Assembly: GCF_007830495.1 (NCBI RefSeq)
Contig: NZ_VLKW01000001.1
Location: 558,001-622,000 of the forward strand
From: Pseudoduganella flava
Lineage (GTDB): Bacteria > Pseudomonadota > Gammaproteobacteria > Burkholderiales > Burkholderiaceae_D
Reading direction: 5' to 3'
Length of the DNA stretch: 64,000 bases
Position 1 is the stretch's first letter; each line of letters begins with the position of its first letter. Of this stretch, positions 17,283-26,039 are shown one piece after another. The notes under the pieces are model-generated. The model made no database searches, had not been told where the DNA came from, and worked only from the letters and a program-made list of their open reading frames with translations. A program made the translations under genes and the position numbers.

Positions 17283-17813
17283 ATGGCACGTACCGGGCTG
17301 ACGAAGACGCAGGTGCGGGAGATCCGCGCGCAACTGCTTGCCGCGGGGCGGCACCCGTCCGCGGACGCGGTGCGCCGCGCGCTGGGCGACACGGGTTCGA
17401 TGTCGACGATCCACAAGTACCTGAAGGAGCTGGCCGCCGAGGACCCGGCCATCGCCGTGCAGCGCGACGACACCGTGCGCCAGCTGCACGCGATCGTCGA
17501 GCGGCTCGCGGACCAGCTGCATGCGGACGCCGAACGGCGCGTGCGTGCGCTGCAGGAAGAGCACGCACGCGTGTTGCACGCCAGGGACGCGGAGCTGGCC
17601 GCGCTGCGGGCCCGCGTCGCCGAGCTGGAAGGCCAGGCGCCGCATGCCGGCACGCAGCCGGACAGGCCGCCGCGCCGCGGCGAGCGCGGTGTCAAAGGCT
17701 TCGGCGACTTCGGCGGCCTGCTGTCCGACTCGCGCTGCGGACGGCGCGATACGTCGGCCTTCACGATCGTCCTTGCCGGCGCCCGTTCGGACCTGCTGGC
17801 GGGGCTCGCATGA
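17283..17813 (+). CDS. KfrA-like DNA-binding protein
   Basis: 176 aa. The N-terminal ~60 residues (TKTQVREIRAQLLAAG, then GSMSTIHKYLKELAAED) form the KfrA_N winged-helix region, and residues ~70-125 a heptad-rich coiled coil (LQEEHARVLHARDAELAALR). KfrA proteins bind plasmid DNA; chromosomal homologues are uncharacterised regulators or nucleoid-associated proteins. RBS AAGGAG. Its position right behind the antiporter suggests a possible role in that operon. The last ~45 residues are low-complexity and unassigned. Confidence 0.75.
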   Translation: MARTGLTKTQVREIRAQLLAAGRHPSADAVRRALGDTGSMSTIHKYLKELAAEDPAIAVQRDDTVRQLHAIVERLADQLHADAERRVRALQEEHARVLHARDAELAALRARVAELEGQAPHAGTQPDRPPRRGERGVKGFGDFGGLLSDSRCGRRDTSAFTIVLAGARSDLLAGLA

Positions 17814-17924
17814 AGATGGGGAAGGGGAGCGCACGGTTCGGCCGCGATCGATTACACTGCGCAGCCGATCATCTTCCCGAGCAGCGCCCGTGCTTCGACA
17901 CCGCTCCACCGCCCGGAGGCCCGC

Positions 17925-19100
17925 ATGACGGGCCTCGCCAAAGCCCGCCTCGCCGCCATGTCGGTCCTGTTCTGCAATGGCGTCATCTACGCCTCGTGGG
18001 GCACGCACGTCCCGACGATCAAGGACAAGTTCGACCTGTCGGATGCGAAGCTGTCGCTGTCGATGCTGGCGGTGGCGCTGGGCGGCATCCTGATCATGGC
18101 GTGGGCCGGGCGCTGGATCGCCCGCGTCGGCAGCGCCCGCGCGTCCGTCGTCAGCGGCGTGCTGATGGCGCTGGCCGCGTTCGGCATCCTGCTTGTGCCG
18201 CAATATGCGCTGCTGCTGTCCTGGCTGGCGCTGTATGGTGCCACGTCGGCCGTCAACGACGTGGCGGCCAACTCGCAGGCGGCCGTCATCGAGGCCACGT
18301 TCGACCGGCCCGTGATCGGCTCGCTGCACGGCAGCTTCAGCCTGGGCGGCATGTTCGGCGCGCTGGTCGCCAGCGGCTGGCAGGCGATGCAATGGCCAAA
18401 CCACTGGCATCTCGCCGCCGTGTGCACGCTGTGCGCGACGCTGTCGTTGTCGACCGCGCGCTGGCTACTGCCGGAACCGGCGGCACACCGCAACGAGGAC
18501 GGCACGCCGCGTGGCCAGCAGCCGCTGATGCCGGCGGTGCGCCGCAAGCTCGTCGTGCTGGGCGTGCTGGCCTTCGCAGCGCTGATCGTCGAGGGCGCGA
18601 TGTACGACTGGACCGCCGTTTACATGCGCGACGTGGCGCTGGCCACGGGCGGCTTCGTCAGCGCGGGCTACGCGGCCTTCTCGATCGGCATGGCGACGGG
18701 GCGCTTCACCGGCGATCCGGTACGGGCGCGCTTCTCGGAAGGGGCGCTGGTGCTCGGCAGCTGCGCGCTATGCCTCGCGGGCCTGGGGCTGGCGCTGGCG
18801 CTGCCCGCCGTGCCCACCGCGCTGGCGGGCTTCCTGGTCTGCGGGCTGGGTGTCGCCAACATCATCCCCGTGATGTTCTCGTCGGCGGGGCGCATCGCGC
18901 TGGCGAACGGCGTGTCGCCGTCTACAGGCCTGGCCGTCACGACGCGCCTCGCGTACGTGGGCTTGCTGGTCGGCCCGGTGATCGTCGGCTTCATCGCCAA
19001 CCACTTCGACCTGCGCACGGCGCTGGCCCTCAGCCTGGTCGGCGTGCTGGCCATCGCTGCGAGCGCGCGCGGCGTGTTCGCATTCGGGCACAAGGCCTAG
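17925..19100 (+). CDS. MFS transporter, YbjJ-like
   Basis: 391 aa, 12 membrane helices. N-terminal GVIYASWGTHVPTIKDKFDLSD and GSLHGSFSLGGMFGALVASG match the YbjJ/inner-membrane MFS group, whose substrates are mostly unknown. The cytoplasmic loop between helices 6 and 7 (~185-205) is short. The gene stands alone, ~110 nt after the KfrA-like gene; no substrate clue comes from its neighbours. Confidence 0.85.
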   Translation: MTGLAKARLAAMSVLFCNGVIYASWGTHVPTIKDKFDLSDAKLSLSMLAVALGGILIMAWAGRWIARVGSARASVVSGVLMALAAFGILLVPQYALLLSWLALYGATSAVNDVAANSQAAVIEATFDRPVIGSLHGSFSLGGMFGALVASGWQAMQWPNHWHLAAVCTLCATLSLSTARWLLPEPAAHRNEDGTPRGQQPLMPAVRRKLVVLGVLAFAALIVEGAMYDWTAVYMRDVALATGGFVSAGYAAFSIGMATGRFTGDPVRARFSEGALVLGSCALCLAGLGLALALPAVPTALAGFLVCGLGVANIIPVMFSSAGRIALANGVSPSTGLAVTTRLAYVGLLVGPVIVGFIANHFDLRTALALSLVGVLAIAASARGVFAFGHKA

Positions 19101-19137
19101 CTACAGGGTTGGCAAGCCGCAGCGGCCGTGTACAATT

Positions 19138-19150
19138 GGAAACGTTTTCC
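19138..19150 (+). promoter_or_regulatory. operator-like palindrome before the ABC operon
   Basis: GGAAACGTTTTCC is almost a perfect palindrome centred on CG, the form of LacI/GalR-family operators. It lies 16 nt before the preferred start of the substrate-binding protein gene, placing it over the promoter or leader. Confidence 0.4.
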
Positions 19151-19166
19151 CTGTCCCGACACCGTC

Positions 19167-20189
19167 ATGCCGCCCAGTGATTTCACCCACCCCGAGGTCG
19201 ACGTACGCCGCCGCCAGCTGCTGGCCGCGGCATTGGCGTCGCCGGCGGCGCTGGCCATGCCGCGTGCTCGCGCCGCGAACGAAAAACTGATCGTCGGCGG
19301 CCTGCCCGTCACCTGCAACCTCACGCTGCCGATCGCCTGCCAGGCGCGCCTTGGCCGCGGCCCATCGCCGTTCGGCTATGCGAAATTCAGCGGTTGGCCG
19401 GAAGTGAAGGAGTCGCTGATGACGGGCCGCATCCAGGCGGCCTACATGCTCGCGCCGCTCGTGATGGACCTGGTGGACAGCCGTATCCCGTTGAAGATCG
19501 TGTCGCTGGGCCACCGCTCCGGTGCCGTGATCATGGTGCGCACCGATGCGCCATACCGCAGCTTTCGCGACCTGCGCGGCAAGAGCATCGCGATCCCCAG
19601 CCGCTTCGCCGTCGACTTCCTGTTCCTGCGCAAGATGCTGGCGCGCGCCGGCATGAGCCCGAAGGACATCACGCTGATCGAGATGGCGCCGCCGGACATG
19701 CCCGCCGCGCTGTACGCGAAGGCGGTGGATGCCTACTGCACCGGCGAGCCGTTCGGCGCGGCCGCGCAGCGCGCCGGCTATGCGCGCCCGTTGGCGATGA
19801 CGCGCGACGAATGGCGCAACTACATCTGCTGCGTGCTGACGGTGCGCGAAGACCTGATCCGCGCCGACCGCCCGCTGGTGCAGGAGCTGGTCGACCACAT
19901 CCAGTCGGCCGGGCACTGGCTCGACAGCGGGCCCACGAACCGCGACAAGGCGGCGCACATCGCCGCCAGCCGCACGTATTTCGGGCAGGACCCGAAGATC
20001 ATCAAGTTCGTCATGGATAACCCGGCGGACCGCGTGACTTATGGGGATCTGCGCATGATCCGCGCCGAGTTCGACGAACTGATGCAGCTGTCGATCGAGG
20101 CAGGCACGTTGAAGCGGCCCATCGCCTACGAGCGCTACGTCGACGAGAGCTTTTACAGGAACATCCAACCCGTGCCGATCCCATTGTGA
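19167..20189 (+). CDS. NMT1/NrtA-like ABC transporter substrate-binding protein
   Basis: 340 aa from the preferred ATG at 19167; an in-frame ATG at 19128 would add 13 residues before the signal. A twin-arginine-like leader (DVRRRQLLAAALASPAALA) is followed by an NMT1-type fold: KLIVGGLPVTCNLTLPIAC, GRIQAAYMLAPLVMDLV, FRDLRGKSIAIPSR and VDAYCTGEPFGAAAQRAGYA. This class binds nitrate, sulfonates, thiamine precursors or bicarbonate. It opens an operon with an SCO1-like gene, a cupredoxin-like gene, a permease and an ATPase. Ligand unknown. Confidence 0.85.
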   Translation: MPPSDFTHPEVDVRRRQLLAAALASPAALAMPRARAANEKLIVGGLPVTCNLTLPIACQARLGRGPSPFGYAKFSGWPEVKESLMTGRIQAAYMLAPLVMDLVDSRIPLKIVSLGHRSGAVIMVRTDAPYRSFRDLRGKSIAIPSRFAVDFLFLRKMLARAGMSPKDITLIEMAPPDMPAALYAKAVDAYCTGEPFGAAAQRAGYARPLAMTRDEWRNYICCVLTVREDLIRADRPLVQELVDHIQSAGHWLDSGPTNRDKAAHIAASRTYFGQDPKIIKFVMDNPADRVTYGDLRMIRAEFDELMQLSIEAGTLKRPIAYERYVDESFYRNIQPVPIPL

Positions 20190-20272
20190 AAAAGCTGCTG
20201 CTCTCCCTCCTGTAGTGCGGCGCGCTGGCGCAGGCGCAGACGCTGAAATCAGGCGAGTTCTCGCCGGCGCGC

Positions 20273-20755
20273 GTGGCGCCCGAGATCACGTTGCCCGCCA
20301 CCACCGGCAAGCCGTTCGCGCTGTCCGCATTGCGCGGCAAGGTCGTCGTGCTGGAATTCGGCTATACGCAATGCCCCAGCGTCTGCCCCGTGTCGCTGGC
20401 GTCGCTTACGCAGGCCCGTGCACTGCTGGGTCCCGCCGCGAACGACGTGCAGGTGGTGTTCGTCACCGTGGACCCGGAGCGCGACACGGTGCCGCACCTG
20501 CGCGACTACCTGGCGCAGTTCGATCGCAGTTTCGTCGGCATCGGCGGCTCGCGCGCGCAGATCGACGGCCTGCTGCGCGCTTACGGCATCAGCGCCACCA
20601 AGCGGCCTGTGGCCGGCAGCAACAGCGAGTACTTCATGGACCATTCGTCCTACCTGTACTTCATCGACCGCCGCGGCATGCTGCGTGCGCTGATGCCGTT
20701 CGGCCGGCCGGCCGCGGACATCGCGCACGACCTCGACATCCTGCTGAAGCGCTGA
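20273..20755 (+). CDS. SCO1/SenC family protein, signal peptide broken by a stop codon
   Basis: 160 aa from GTG 20273. Thioredoxin-like SCO domain with the copper-binding YTQCPSVCPVSL (CxxxC), TVDPERDT and the conserved His in MDHSSYLYFID. SCO proteins insert copper into cytochrome oxidase or act as thiol-disulfide factors outside the inner membrane. The natural start is probably GTG 20186, overlapping the upstream stop (GTGA). It reads VKKLLLSLL, then TAG (20213-20215), then CGALAQAQTLKSG in the same frame. A single TTG to TAG change would explain this. As it stands the product lacks export, unless the stop is read through or is a sequence error. Confidence 0.72.
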   Translation: MAPEITLPATTGKPFALSALRGKVVVLEFGYTQCPSVCPVSLASLTQARALLGPAANDVQVVFVTVDPERDTVPHLRDYLAQFDRSFVGIGGSRAQIDGLLRAYGISATKRPVAGSNSEYFMDHSSYLYFIDRRGMLRALMPFGRPAADIAHDLDILLKR

Positions 20756-20758
20756 CGC

Positions 20759-21190
20759 ATGCGCACCATCCGTCTCGTCGCCGGCATCGCCGGCATCGTT
20801 GGAATTGCCGCGGCGGGCGCGCTGGCATGGGCGATGTTCGCGCCGCTCGACGGCGGCAGTCGCGACGCGCTGTTTGAAATCCCGCCGGGCACGTGGGCCC
20901 GCCGCATGGCCGGCGAAAAGCGCGACATCCTGCCGCAGACGATCCGCCTGACGCTCGGCGTGCGCGACGTGCTCCTGCTGCGCAACAGCGACAAGGTGCC
21001 GCAGATCTTCGGGCCCGTGTTGATCATGCCCGGCCAGGATTTCCGGCTGCCGTTCGAAACGGTATCGGAGAACGACTTCAACTGCACCGCGCACAGCAGC
21101 GGCACGATGAAGGTGATCGTCGAGCCCGCGCCCCCGGCCGGCCTTGCGCGGCTGCGCTGGCGGATTAGCGCTGCACTGCATTCCGCTTAA
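20759..21190 (+). CDS. membrane-anchored cupredoxin-like protein
   Basis: 143 aa. One N-terminal transmembrane anchor (~5-27) and a beta-rich periplasmic domain. FNCTAHSSGTM gives C109-x2-H112-x4-M117, the exact spacing of the type 1 copper loop of plastocyanin. The upstream histidine expected after the N-x-D stretch is replaced: RNSDKVPQIFG has Gln82 there. It sits between the SCO-like gene and the permease in one operon, which suggests copper handling linked to the ABC transporter. No closer family recognised. Confidence 0.6.
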   Translation: MRTIRLVAGIAGIVGIAAAGALAWAMFAPLDGGSRDALFEIPPGTWARRMAGEKRDILPQTIRLTLGVRDVLLLRNSDKVPQIFGPVLIMPGQDFRLPFETVSENDFNCTAHSSGTMKVIVEPAPPAGLARLRWRISAALHSA

Positions 21191-21207
21191 CCATCTTGAG
21201 GAGACCC

Positions 21208-21966
21208 GTGGACAAACTCCATCGCATCTGGCCCCCGGCACTGCTGATCGCGCTGTTGATCGGCACCTGGCACGTGGCTGTCGTGCAGAGCGCAAGCCTG
21301 ATCTTTCCCAGCCCGGCGCAGGTGCTGGCCGGGACCAGGGAGCTGGCGCAGAACGGCACGCTGTGGCAGCACATCGGCGCATCGCTGATGCGCGTGACGG
21401 TGGGCTTCCTGCTGGCGGTGCTTGTCGCCGTGCCGACCGGCCTGTGGATGGGCAGGGTGGAAGGGGTGTACCGCACGCTGAACCCGCTGTTCCAGATCCT
21501 GCGGCCGATCTCGCCGATCGCCTGGATCCCGCTGGCCATCCTGTGGTTCGGCGTGGGCGACGTGGCGCCCGTGTTCCTGATCTTCCTGGCCGCCGTGTTC
21601 CCGATGATCGTGCAGACGGCGAACGGCGTGCACACGATCGAGCAGCGCTACCTGCACGCGGCAATGAACTTCGGCGTGTCGCGCCGCAAGCTGTTCCACC
21701 AGGTGATCGTGCCGGCCGCGCTGCCGGACATCGTCGTCGGCATGCGCATCGGTCTCGGTGTCGCGTGGCTTGTCGTCGTCGCGGCCGAGATGATCGTGCG
21801 GAACTCCGGGCTCGGCTACCTCATCATCGATGCCCGCAACGCCGGCAATCGCTACGACCTGGTGCTGGCCGGGATGGTCATCATCGGCATCATCGGCCTG
21901 CTGCTGGACGCGGCGATGCGCCGGCTGGAGGGACTCGATTCGGTGAGGTGGCGCTATGGCCGCTAA
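21208..21966 (+). CDS. ABC transporter permease (SsuC/NrtB type)
   Basis: 252 aa from GTG 21208, chosen because GAGGAG lies 5 nt ahead. Six membrane helices. The EAA loop motif that contacts the ATPase reads HAAMNFGVSRRKLFHQVIVPAALP, followed by GMRIGLGVAWLVVVAAEMI, typical of nitrate/sulfonate/taurine-type permeases. Its end overlaps the ATPase gene by 11 nt. Confidence 0.9.
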   Translation: MDKLHRIWPPALLIALLIGTWHVAVVQSASLIFPSPAQVLAGTRELAQNGTLWQHIGASLMRVTVGFLLAVLVAVPTGLWMGRVEGVYRTLNPLFQILRPISPIAWIPLAILWFGVGDVAPVFLIFLAAVFPMIVQTANGVHTIEQRYLHAAMNFGVSRRKLFHQVIVPAALPDIVVGMRIGLGVAWLVVVAAEMIVRNSGLGYLIIDARNAGNRYDLVLAGMVIIGIIGLLLDAAMRRLEGLDSVRWRYGR

Positions 21967-22702
21967 GATCGTCATCGACGCCATCGCGAAGAGCTTCCGC
22001 AAGGATGGCATGCCGCTCCCCGTCGTCGGCGGCTTGAGCCTGGCGGTGCAGGACGGCGAGTTCATCGCCATCGTCGGCCCGTCCGGCTGCGGCAAGTCGA
22101 CGTTGATGCGGATGATCTCGGGCTTCGAGCAGCCGGACACCGGTGCGGTGCGGATCGACGGGCAGGTACTCACGCGCCCCGGTCCGCAGGGCATCGTGAT
22201 CTCGCAGCACGGCTCCGTGTTCCCATGGCTGACGGTGCAGGAAAACCTGATGTTCGGGCTGAACGACGGAGAGCGGGCGCACAAGGCGCGCCTGGCGGAC
22301 CACTATGCCGAGATGGTGGGGCTGAAGGGCTTCGAGAACGCCTACCCGCGCGAACTCTCCGGCGGCATGCTCAAGCGCGTGGAGATCGCCCGCGCGCTGA
22401 TGGTCAAGCCCGAGATCCTGTACATGGACGAGCCGTTCTCCGCGCTGGACGCGCTGATGAACCTGCGCATCCGCCAGGAGCTGCTGCGCATCCTGCAGGA
22501 GGAGCGGCATACCGTCATCCTGATCACGCACGACGTCGAGGAGGCGCTGTCGCTGGCCGACCGCATCGTCGTGCTGACGCCGCGGCCCGCCACGATCAAG
22601 GCCAGCTTCACGGTCGCGCAGCCGCACCCGCGCAAGCTGTCCGACCCGGCGCTGCAGGCGATGAAGGATGCGATCCTGGCCGAGCTGGGCGTGATGGCGT
22701 GA
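21956..22702 (+). CDS. ABC transporter ATP-binding protein (SsuB/NrtD type)
   Basis: 248 aa. Walker A GPSGCGKST, Q-loop region VISQHGSVFPWL, signature LSGGMLKR (the usual Gln-Arg replaced by Met-Leu-Lys-Arg), Walker B ILYMDEPFSALDALM and the switch His in LITHDVEEAL. It powers the permease encoded just upstream; the two genes overlap. It ends the operon and converges on the DUF4450 gene 4 nt away. Confidence 0.92.
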   Translation: MAAKIVIDAIAKSFRKDGMPLPVVGGLSLAVQDGEFIAIVGPSGCGKSTLMRMISGFEQPDTGAVRIDGQVLTRPGPQGIVISQHGSVFPWLTVQENLMFGLNDGERAHKARLADHYAEMVGLKGFENAYPRELSGGMLKRVEIARALMVKPEILYMDEPFSALDALMNLRIRQELLRILQEERHTVILITHDVEEALSLADRIVVLTPRPATIKASFTVAQPHPRKLSDPALQAMKDAILAELGVMA

Positions 22703-22706
22703 TCGA

Positions 22707-25700
22707 CTAGTCCGGCGCCAGCGTCACCGCCATCACGCCGATCACGACGTCGTTCGCGAGGCTGCGCACGGTGACGCTCCGCAGCGTCTTCGCCGCATCC
22801 AGCGGCACTTCGAGCACGGTGGCTGCGCCGCCGTCGATCCGTTCGCGGCCGGCGCCCTTGAAGGCGGCGGGATCGGGCACGTGCACCTGCGCCGTCTTCA
22901 GGTCCACCCGCACGGGCAACGTGCCGCACAACGGGAACTGGTAATCGTCGACGAAGTAATCGCGTTCGATCGGCCACCAGTTGTCCGGATTGGCGAGCGG
23001 CGTGCGGCTGGTCGAGCCGTCCGTGTACGCAACGACGATTTCGCCGTTGTCGATGCGGCTTTGCATGTGGTTCGTCGTGCCGGCCATCAGCAGGAAGGCG
23101 CGCGCGGCCTGGCCCGTCAGCGGAATCGTCACGGCGCGCGGGTAGTTGTCCCATTGCGAGGTGAAGGCGATGTTCGCGCCGGCGGGTGGCGTCGCGAAAG
23201 TCAGGCCATTGGGCAGTGCCAGCGTGCCGCCCAGCATGCGCAAGCCCGCATCGTCGATGCCGGGCAGTTCGTTGACGTGCCCGGCCCACGCGCCGGCGCC
23301 TTGCGCGGTCAAGGCCAGCGTGACGAACGGCGAGCGGGGCGACAGGTATTTGAACGGCTTGAAGAGTTCCGTCACGTTGTCGTTGAACTGGCCGCTGAGG
23401 TCCACGTGGCGCGACTGGATCGGGGCGCCGCCGGTCCAGCGCGGGCCCACCGTCGTGCATTGCTCTAAGGGCGGTGCGGACAATGGCTCGGCAGGGGCGA
23501 CACCGCGCCATGCGATCGCTACGCGTGCTTCGGCCGCGAACGGCGATTCGATGCGCACCCGGCCGGCGGCCTGTGTCCAGGGTACCGGCTTGCCGCCGAT
23601 GGCGACGGAGGCCACGTCGGCACCGCGCATCGGCACCTCGAGCACCAGCCGGGCAAAGCGTGTGCCGGGCTGGCCGATCGTCCAGGTTTCGCGCGCGCCG
23701 TCGCGGCGATAGGCAACGCGTACGTCTGGATGATCGAGCAGTGCATGCGCCCAGTCGCCGGGCAGGCCGGGATGCACCGTCAGCACGCCGGCCAGCGCAT
23801 CGGGCCGCACGCCGAACAGCCCCTCGACGACGGCGCGCGCCATCACGCCCGAGCCGTCGGCGAAGTCGCGCTGCGATTCGCGCCGGTACACGTCGAGGTA
23901 GTTCATGCTGCCGATATTGCCCGGGCTGATGCCCATGTACAGGCTGGCCAGCAGCGCGCCCTTGGCCAGCGTGTACGCCGTCTCCGGGCGGTCGGCCTGC
24001 CAGTAGGCGAGGGCCGTGTGCAGGTTCTCGCTCATCACCACGTTGTTGATGGACCACGAGTACGGCATCCAGTCCGTCGTCGGCAGCACGGCGTACGGCC
24101 GGTCGGCCGGCACGCCCGGGCCGCGCACGGGAATCGGCCTCAGGTGGCGGTCCAGGTCCGCCGCCATGCGCGCCGCCTCGTCTGGCGTAGGCACCTGCGA
24201 ATCGAGCGTGTGATAGAACGTCCACAGCGCATAGCTTGGGTGCAGCAGCTGGCCGCCCAGGTGGTCGCGGTACTCGGCAAACGCACCGCGCTCGGGCATC
24301 CACAGCTGTTGCCGCATCGCCCGGCGGATCGCATCCGCCTCGGCCTGGTATGGCGCCGGGTCCTTGCCGATCAGGCGCGCGATGCGAGCCGCCATCTCGT
24401 TGTGCCACGCGTTGTAGGCGGATGTGTGGGTGACGCCGCCGCCGTTGTAGTACAGGTCGTCGCTGGCCCAGATCGCCGCATAGGCGTCGTACAGCGGCAG
24501 CTTGTCCGGGCCGAACTCGCGGCGGAACAGCCGGCGCTCCCACGCCAGGTGGCGCTCCAGCACGGGCCACACCGCTGCCGCGTAGCCGGCGTCGCCCGTC
24601 CACAGCAGGTGGCGCAGCAGCGCGTCGATGAACACCAGGTTCATGTCGTAGTGCGACTTGCTGATGTCGCCGTTCGAATGCAGCCCCGCCTCGTTGCGGG
24701 CGAGGTTCGACGCGTGGTCCGGGCCGGGCGGCGTTGCGGCAGGTGTTGCGGGAAGCGGCGACGTATCCTGCCGCACCGTCCACGCTTCGAAGTTGCGGCG
24801 CGCGCGGTCGTGCCAGCCAAGCGCATCCAGCGCGTATGTGCCGCGCCATCCCAGCAGCTTCGTGCGCCACGCCACGGCGCCATGCATGATCGCCTGCTGC
24901 GGCGCATCCCATACGGCGTCTGCCGCCACGTTCAGCGCCCCCATCGCCGCGTCCAGCCACGGATCGGGCGTCGCGATGCGCACCTGCGCGCGCACGGCGC
25001 GGAAGTGGCGCACGGCGGCCTCGAAGCGCTGTGCCAGTTCGGCCGGCGCGAACGGCGGCAATGGCGCCTGCTGTTTGCCTTGTTCGGCGCCCGCGCCGGC
25101 CTCGCGATACACCGCCTGCTCGCGCGCTTCTTCGCGGGCTGCCACCTGCACGGCGAGGTGCACAGGGCGGCGGCCGAGCGGCACACGGGCGACGGCCACC
25201 GCAGCGTCATCGGGCTCGCGGCCGGCCAGCAGCGCCGGCAGGTCGTTCCACGCGGCGGCGGAGGCGCGCCGGACCTGCACCGGCGCGTCCACCGTGGCCG
25301 CGATCGTCGTGCGGGCGTTCGTCACGCGGAAGCCATGCGGTGTGGTGTCGACGCGGGCGCCGGCGGCGAACGCCGGCTGGAACTGGAAGTACTCGCCGAT
25401 CGGCACGTTCTCGGTGCCGATGTCGCCGTCGCGCCGGCCGCGCTGCCCGTTGCCGGGGCCGAACGCGATCACCAGTTCCGTCCCCGCCGGCAGCTGCGTG
25501 CCACGCACTTGCACGCCCAGGCCTTCCGTTGCCGCATAGGCGACGGCGGCAAGCTCGATGCGGGCGCGCGGGCCCAGCGCAGCGTCGGCGATCTCGTAGC
25601 GCAGTTCGCCCGGGCGGTAGCGGCTGACGATGCGGCGCGCCGTGTGCAGCCAGAAGGTGCCGAGCGCGGTGCGTACGCCGAAGCGCAGGTTGCCGCCGCG

Positions 25701-25961
25701 GCCGGGCAGGTACAGCGAGAACTCGGGCCGGTCGCCGCCGTCCACGCGAAACGCCGTGTTGCCGCCGTAGAGGGGCCGGTTGAAGAATTCGGTGCCGTTC
25801 GCGATCACGAAATCGGCACCCATCGGGCGATAGCGCAACGGCCGGTCGATGTGGCCCTGCAGGTTCGGCATCAGTGCCGGTGCTTGCGGCTTGTAGGGCT
25901 CGGCCGCCGGCACGCAGGCCGGCAGCAGACAGGCCAGGAGTAGCGTGTAACGCGCGATCAT
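22707..25961 (-). CDS. secreted DUF4450 protein, six-hairpin glycosidase-like
   Basis: 1084 aa. A signal peptide (~1-20, ACLLPACVPAAEP) may carry a lipobox-like Cys. The first ~300 residues are beta-rich; ~330-720 resemble an (alpha/alpha)6 barrel (WRTKLLGWRGTYALDALGWH, SKSHYDMNLVFIDALLRHLLW, LPTTDWMPYSWSINN). After that come beta domains. This is the DUF4450 layout, found near carbohydrate-degrading genes; a glycoside hydrolase role is likely but the substrate is unknown. It is a single gene, convergent with the ABC operon. Confidence 0.72.
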   Translation of the reverse strand: MIARYTLLLACLLPACVPAAEPYKPQAPALMPNLQGHIDRPLRYRPMGADFVIANGTEFFNRPLYGGNTAFRVDGGDRPEFSLYLPGRGGNLRFGVRTALGTFWLHTARRIVSRYRPGELRYEIADAALGPRARIELAAVAYAATEGLGVQVRGTQLPAGTELVIAFGPGNGQRGRRDGDIGTENVPIGEYFQFQPAFAAGARVDTTPHGFRVTNARTTIAATVDAPVQVRRASAAAWNDLPALLAGREPDDAAVAVARVPLGRRPVHLAVQVAAREEAREQAVYREAGAGAEQGKQQAPLPPFAPAELAQRFEAAVRHFRAVRAQVRIATPDPWLDAAMGALNVAADAVWDAPQQAIMHGAVAWRTKLLGWRGTYALDALGWHDRARRNFEAWTVRQDTSPLPATPAATPPGPDHASNLARNEAGLHSNGDISKSHYDMNLVFIDALLRHLLWTGDAGYAAAVWPVLERHLAWERRLFRREFGPDKLPLYDAYAAIWASDDLYYNGGGVTHTSAYNAWHNEMAARIARLIGKDPAPYQAEADAIRRAMRQQLWMPERGAFAEYRDHLGGQLLHPSYALWTFYHTLDSQVPTPDEAARMAADLDRHLRPIPVRGPGVPADRPYAVLPTTDWMPYSWSINNVVMSENLHTALAYWQADRPETAYTLAKGALLASLYMGISPGNIGSMNYLDVYRRESQRDFADGSGVMARAVVEGLFGVRPDALAGVLTVHPGLPGDWAHALLDHPDVRVAYRRDGARETWTIGQPGTRFARLVLEVPMRGADVASVAIGGKPVPWTQAAGRVRIESPFAAEARVAIAWRGVAPAEPLSAPPLEQCTTVGPRWTGGAPIQSRHVDLSGQFNDNVTELFKPFKYLSPRSPFVTLALTAQGAGAWAGHVNELPGIDDAGLRMLGGTLALPNGLTFATPPAGANIAFTSQWDNYPRAVTIPLTGQAARAFLLMAGTTNHMQSRIDNGEIVVAYTDGSTSRTPLANPDNWWPIERDYFVDDYQFPLCGTLPVRVDLKTAQVHVPDPAAFKGAGRERIDGGAATVLEVPLDAAKTLRSVTVRSLANDVVIGVMAVTLAPD

Positions 25962-26039
25962 GCTGCCTCGTGGAGACGGTAGACGAAAGGCAGAAGGTAG
26001 CGCATTTGCGTCCCGCCGTCGCGTCTCGCGCGCGAAAAC

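Noticed and set aside
15999-18410. 803-codon minus-strand frame over antiporter, KfrA-like and MFS genes
   Set aside because: Antisense to three well-supported genes; composition dominated by Arg, Gln, His and Ala.
22342-24960. 872-codon minus-strand frame within the DUF4450 region
   Set aside because: Alternate frame of the DUF4450 gene with Arg/Ala/Gly-rich composition typical of shadow frames.
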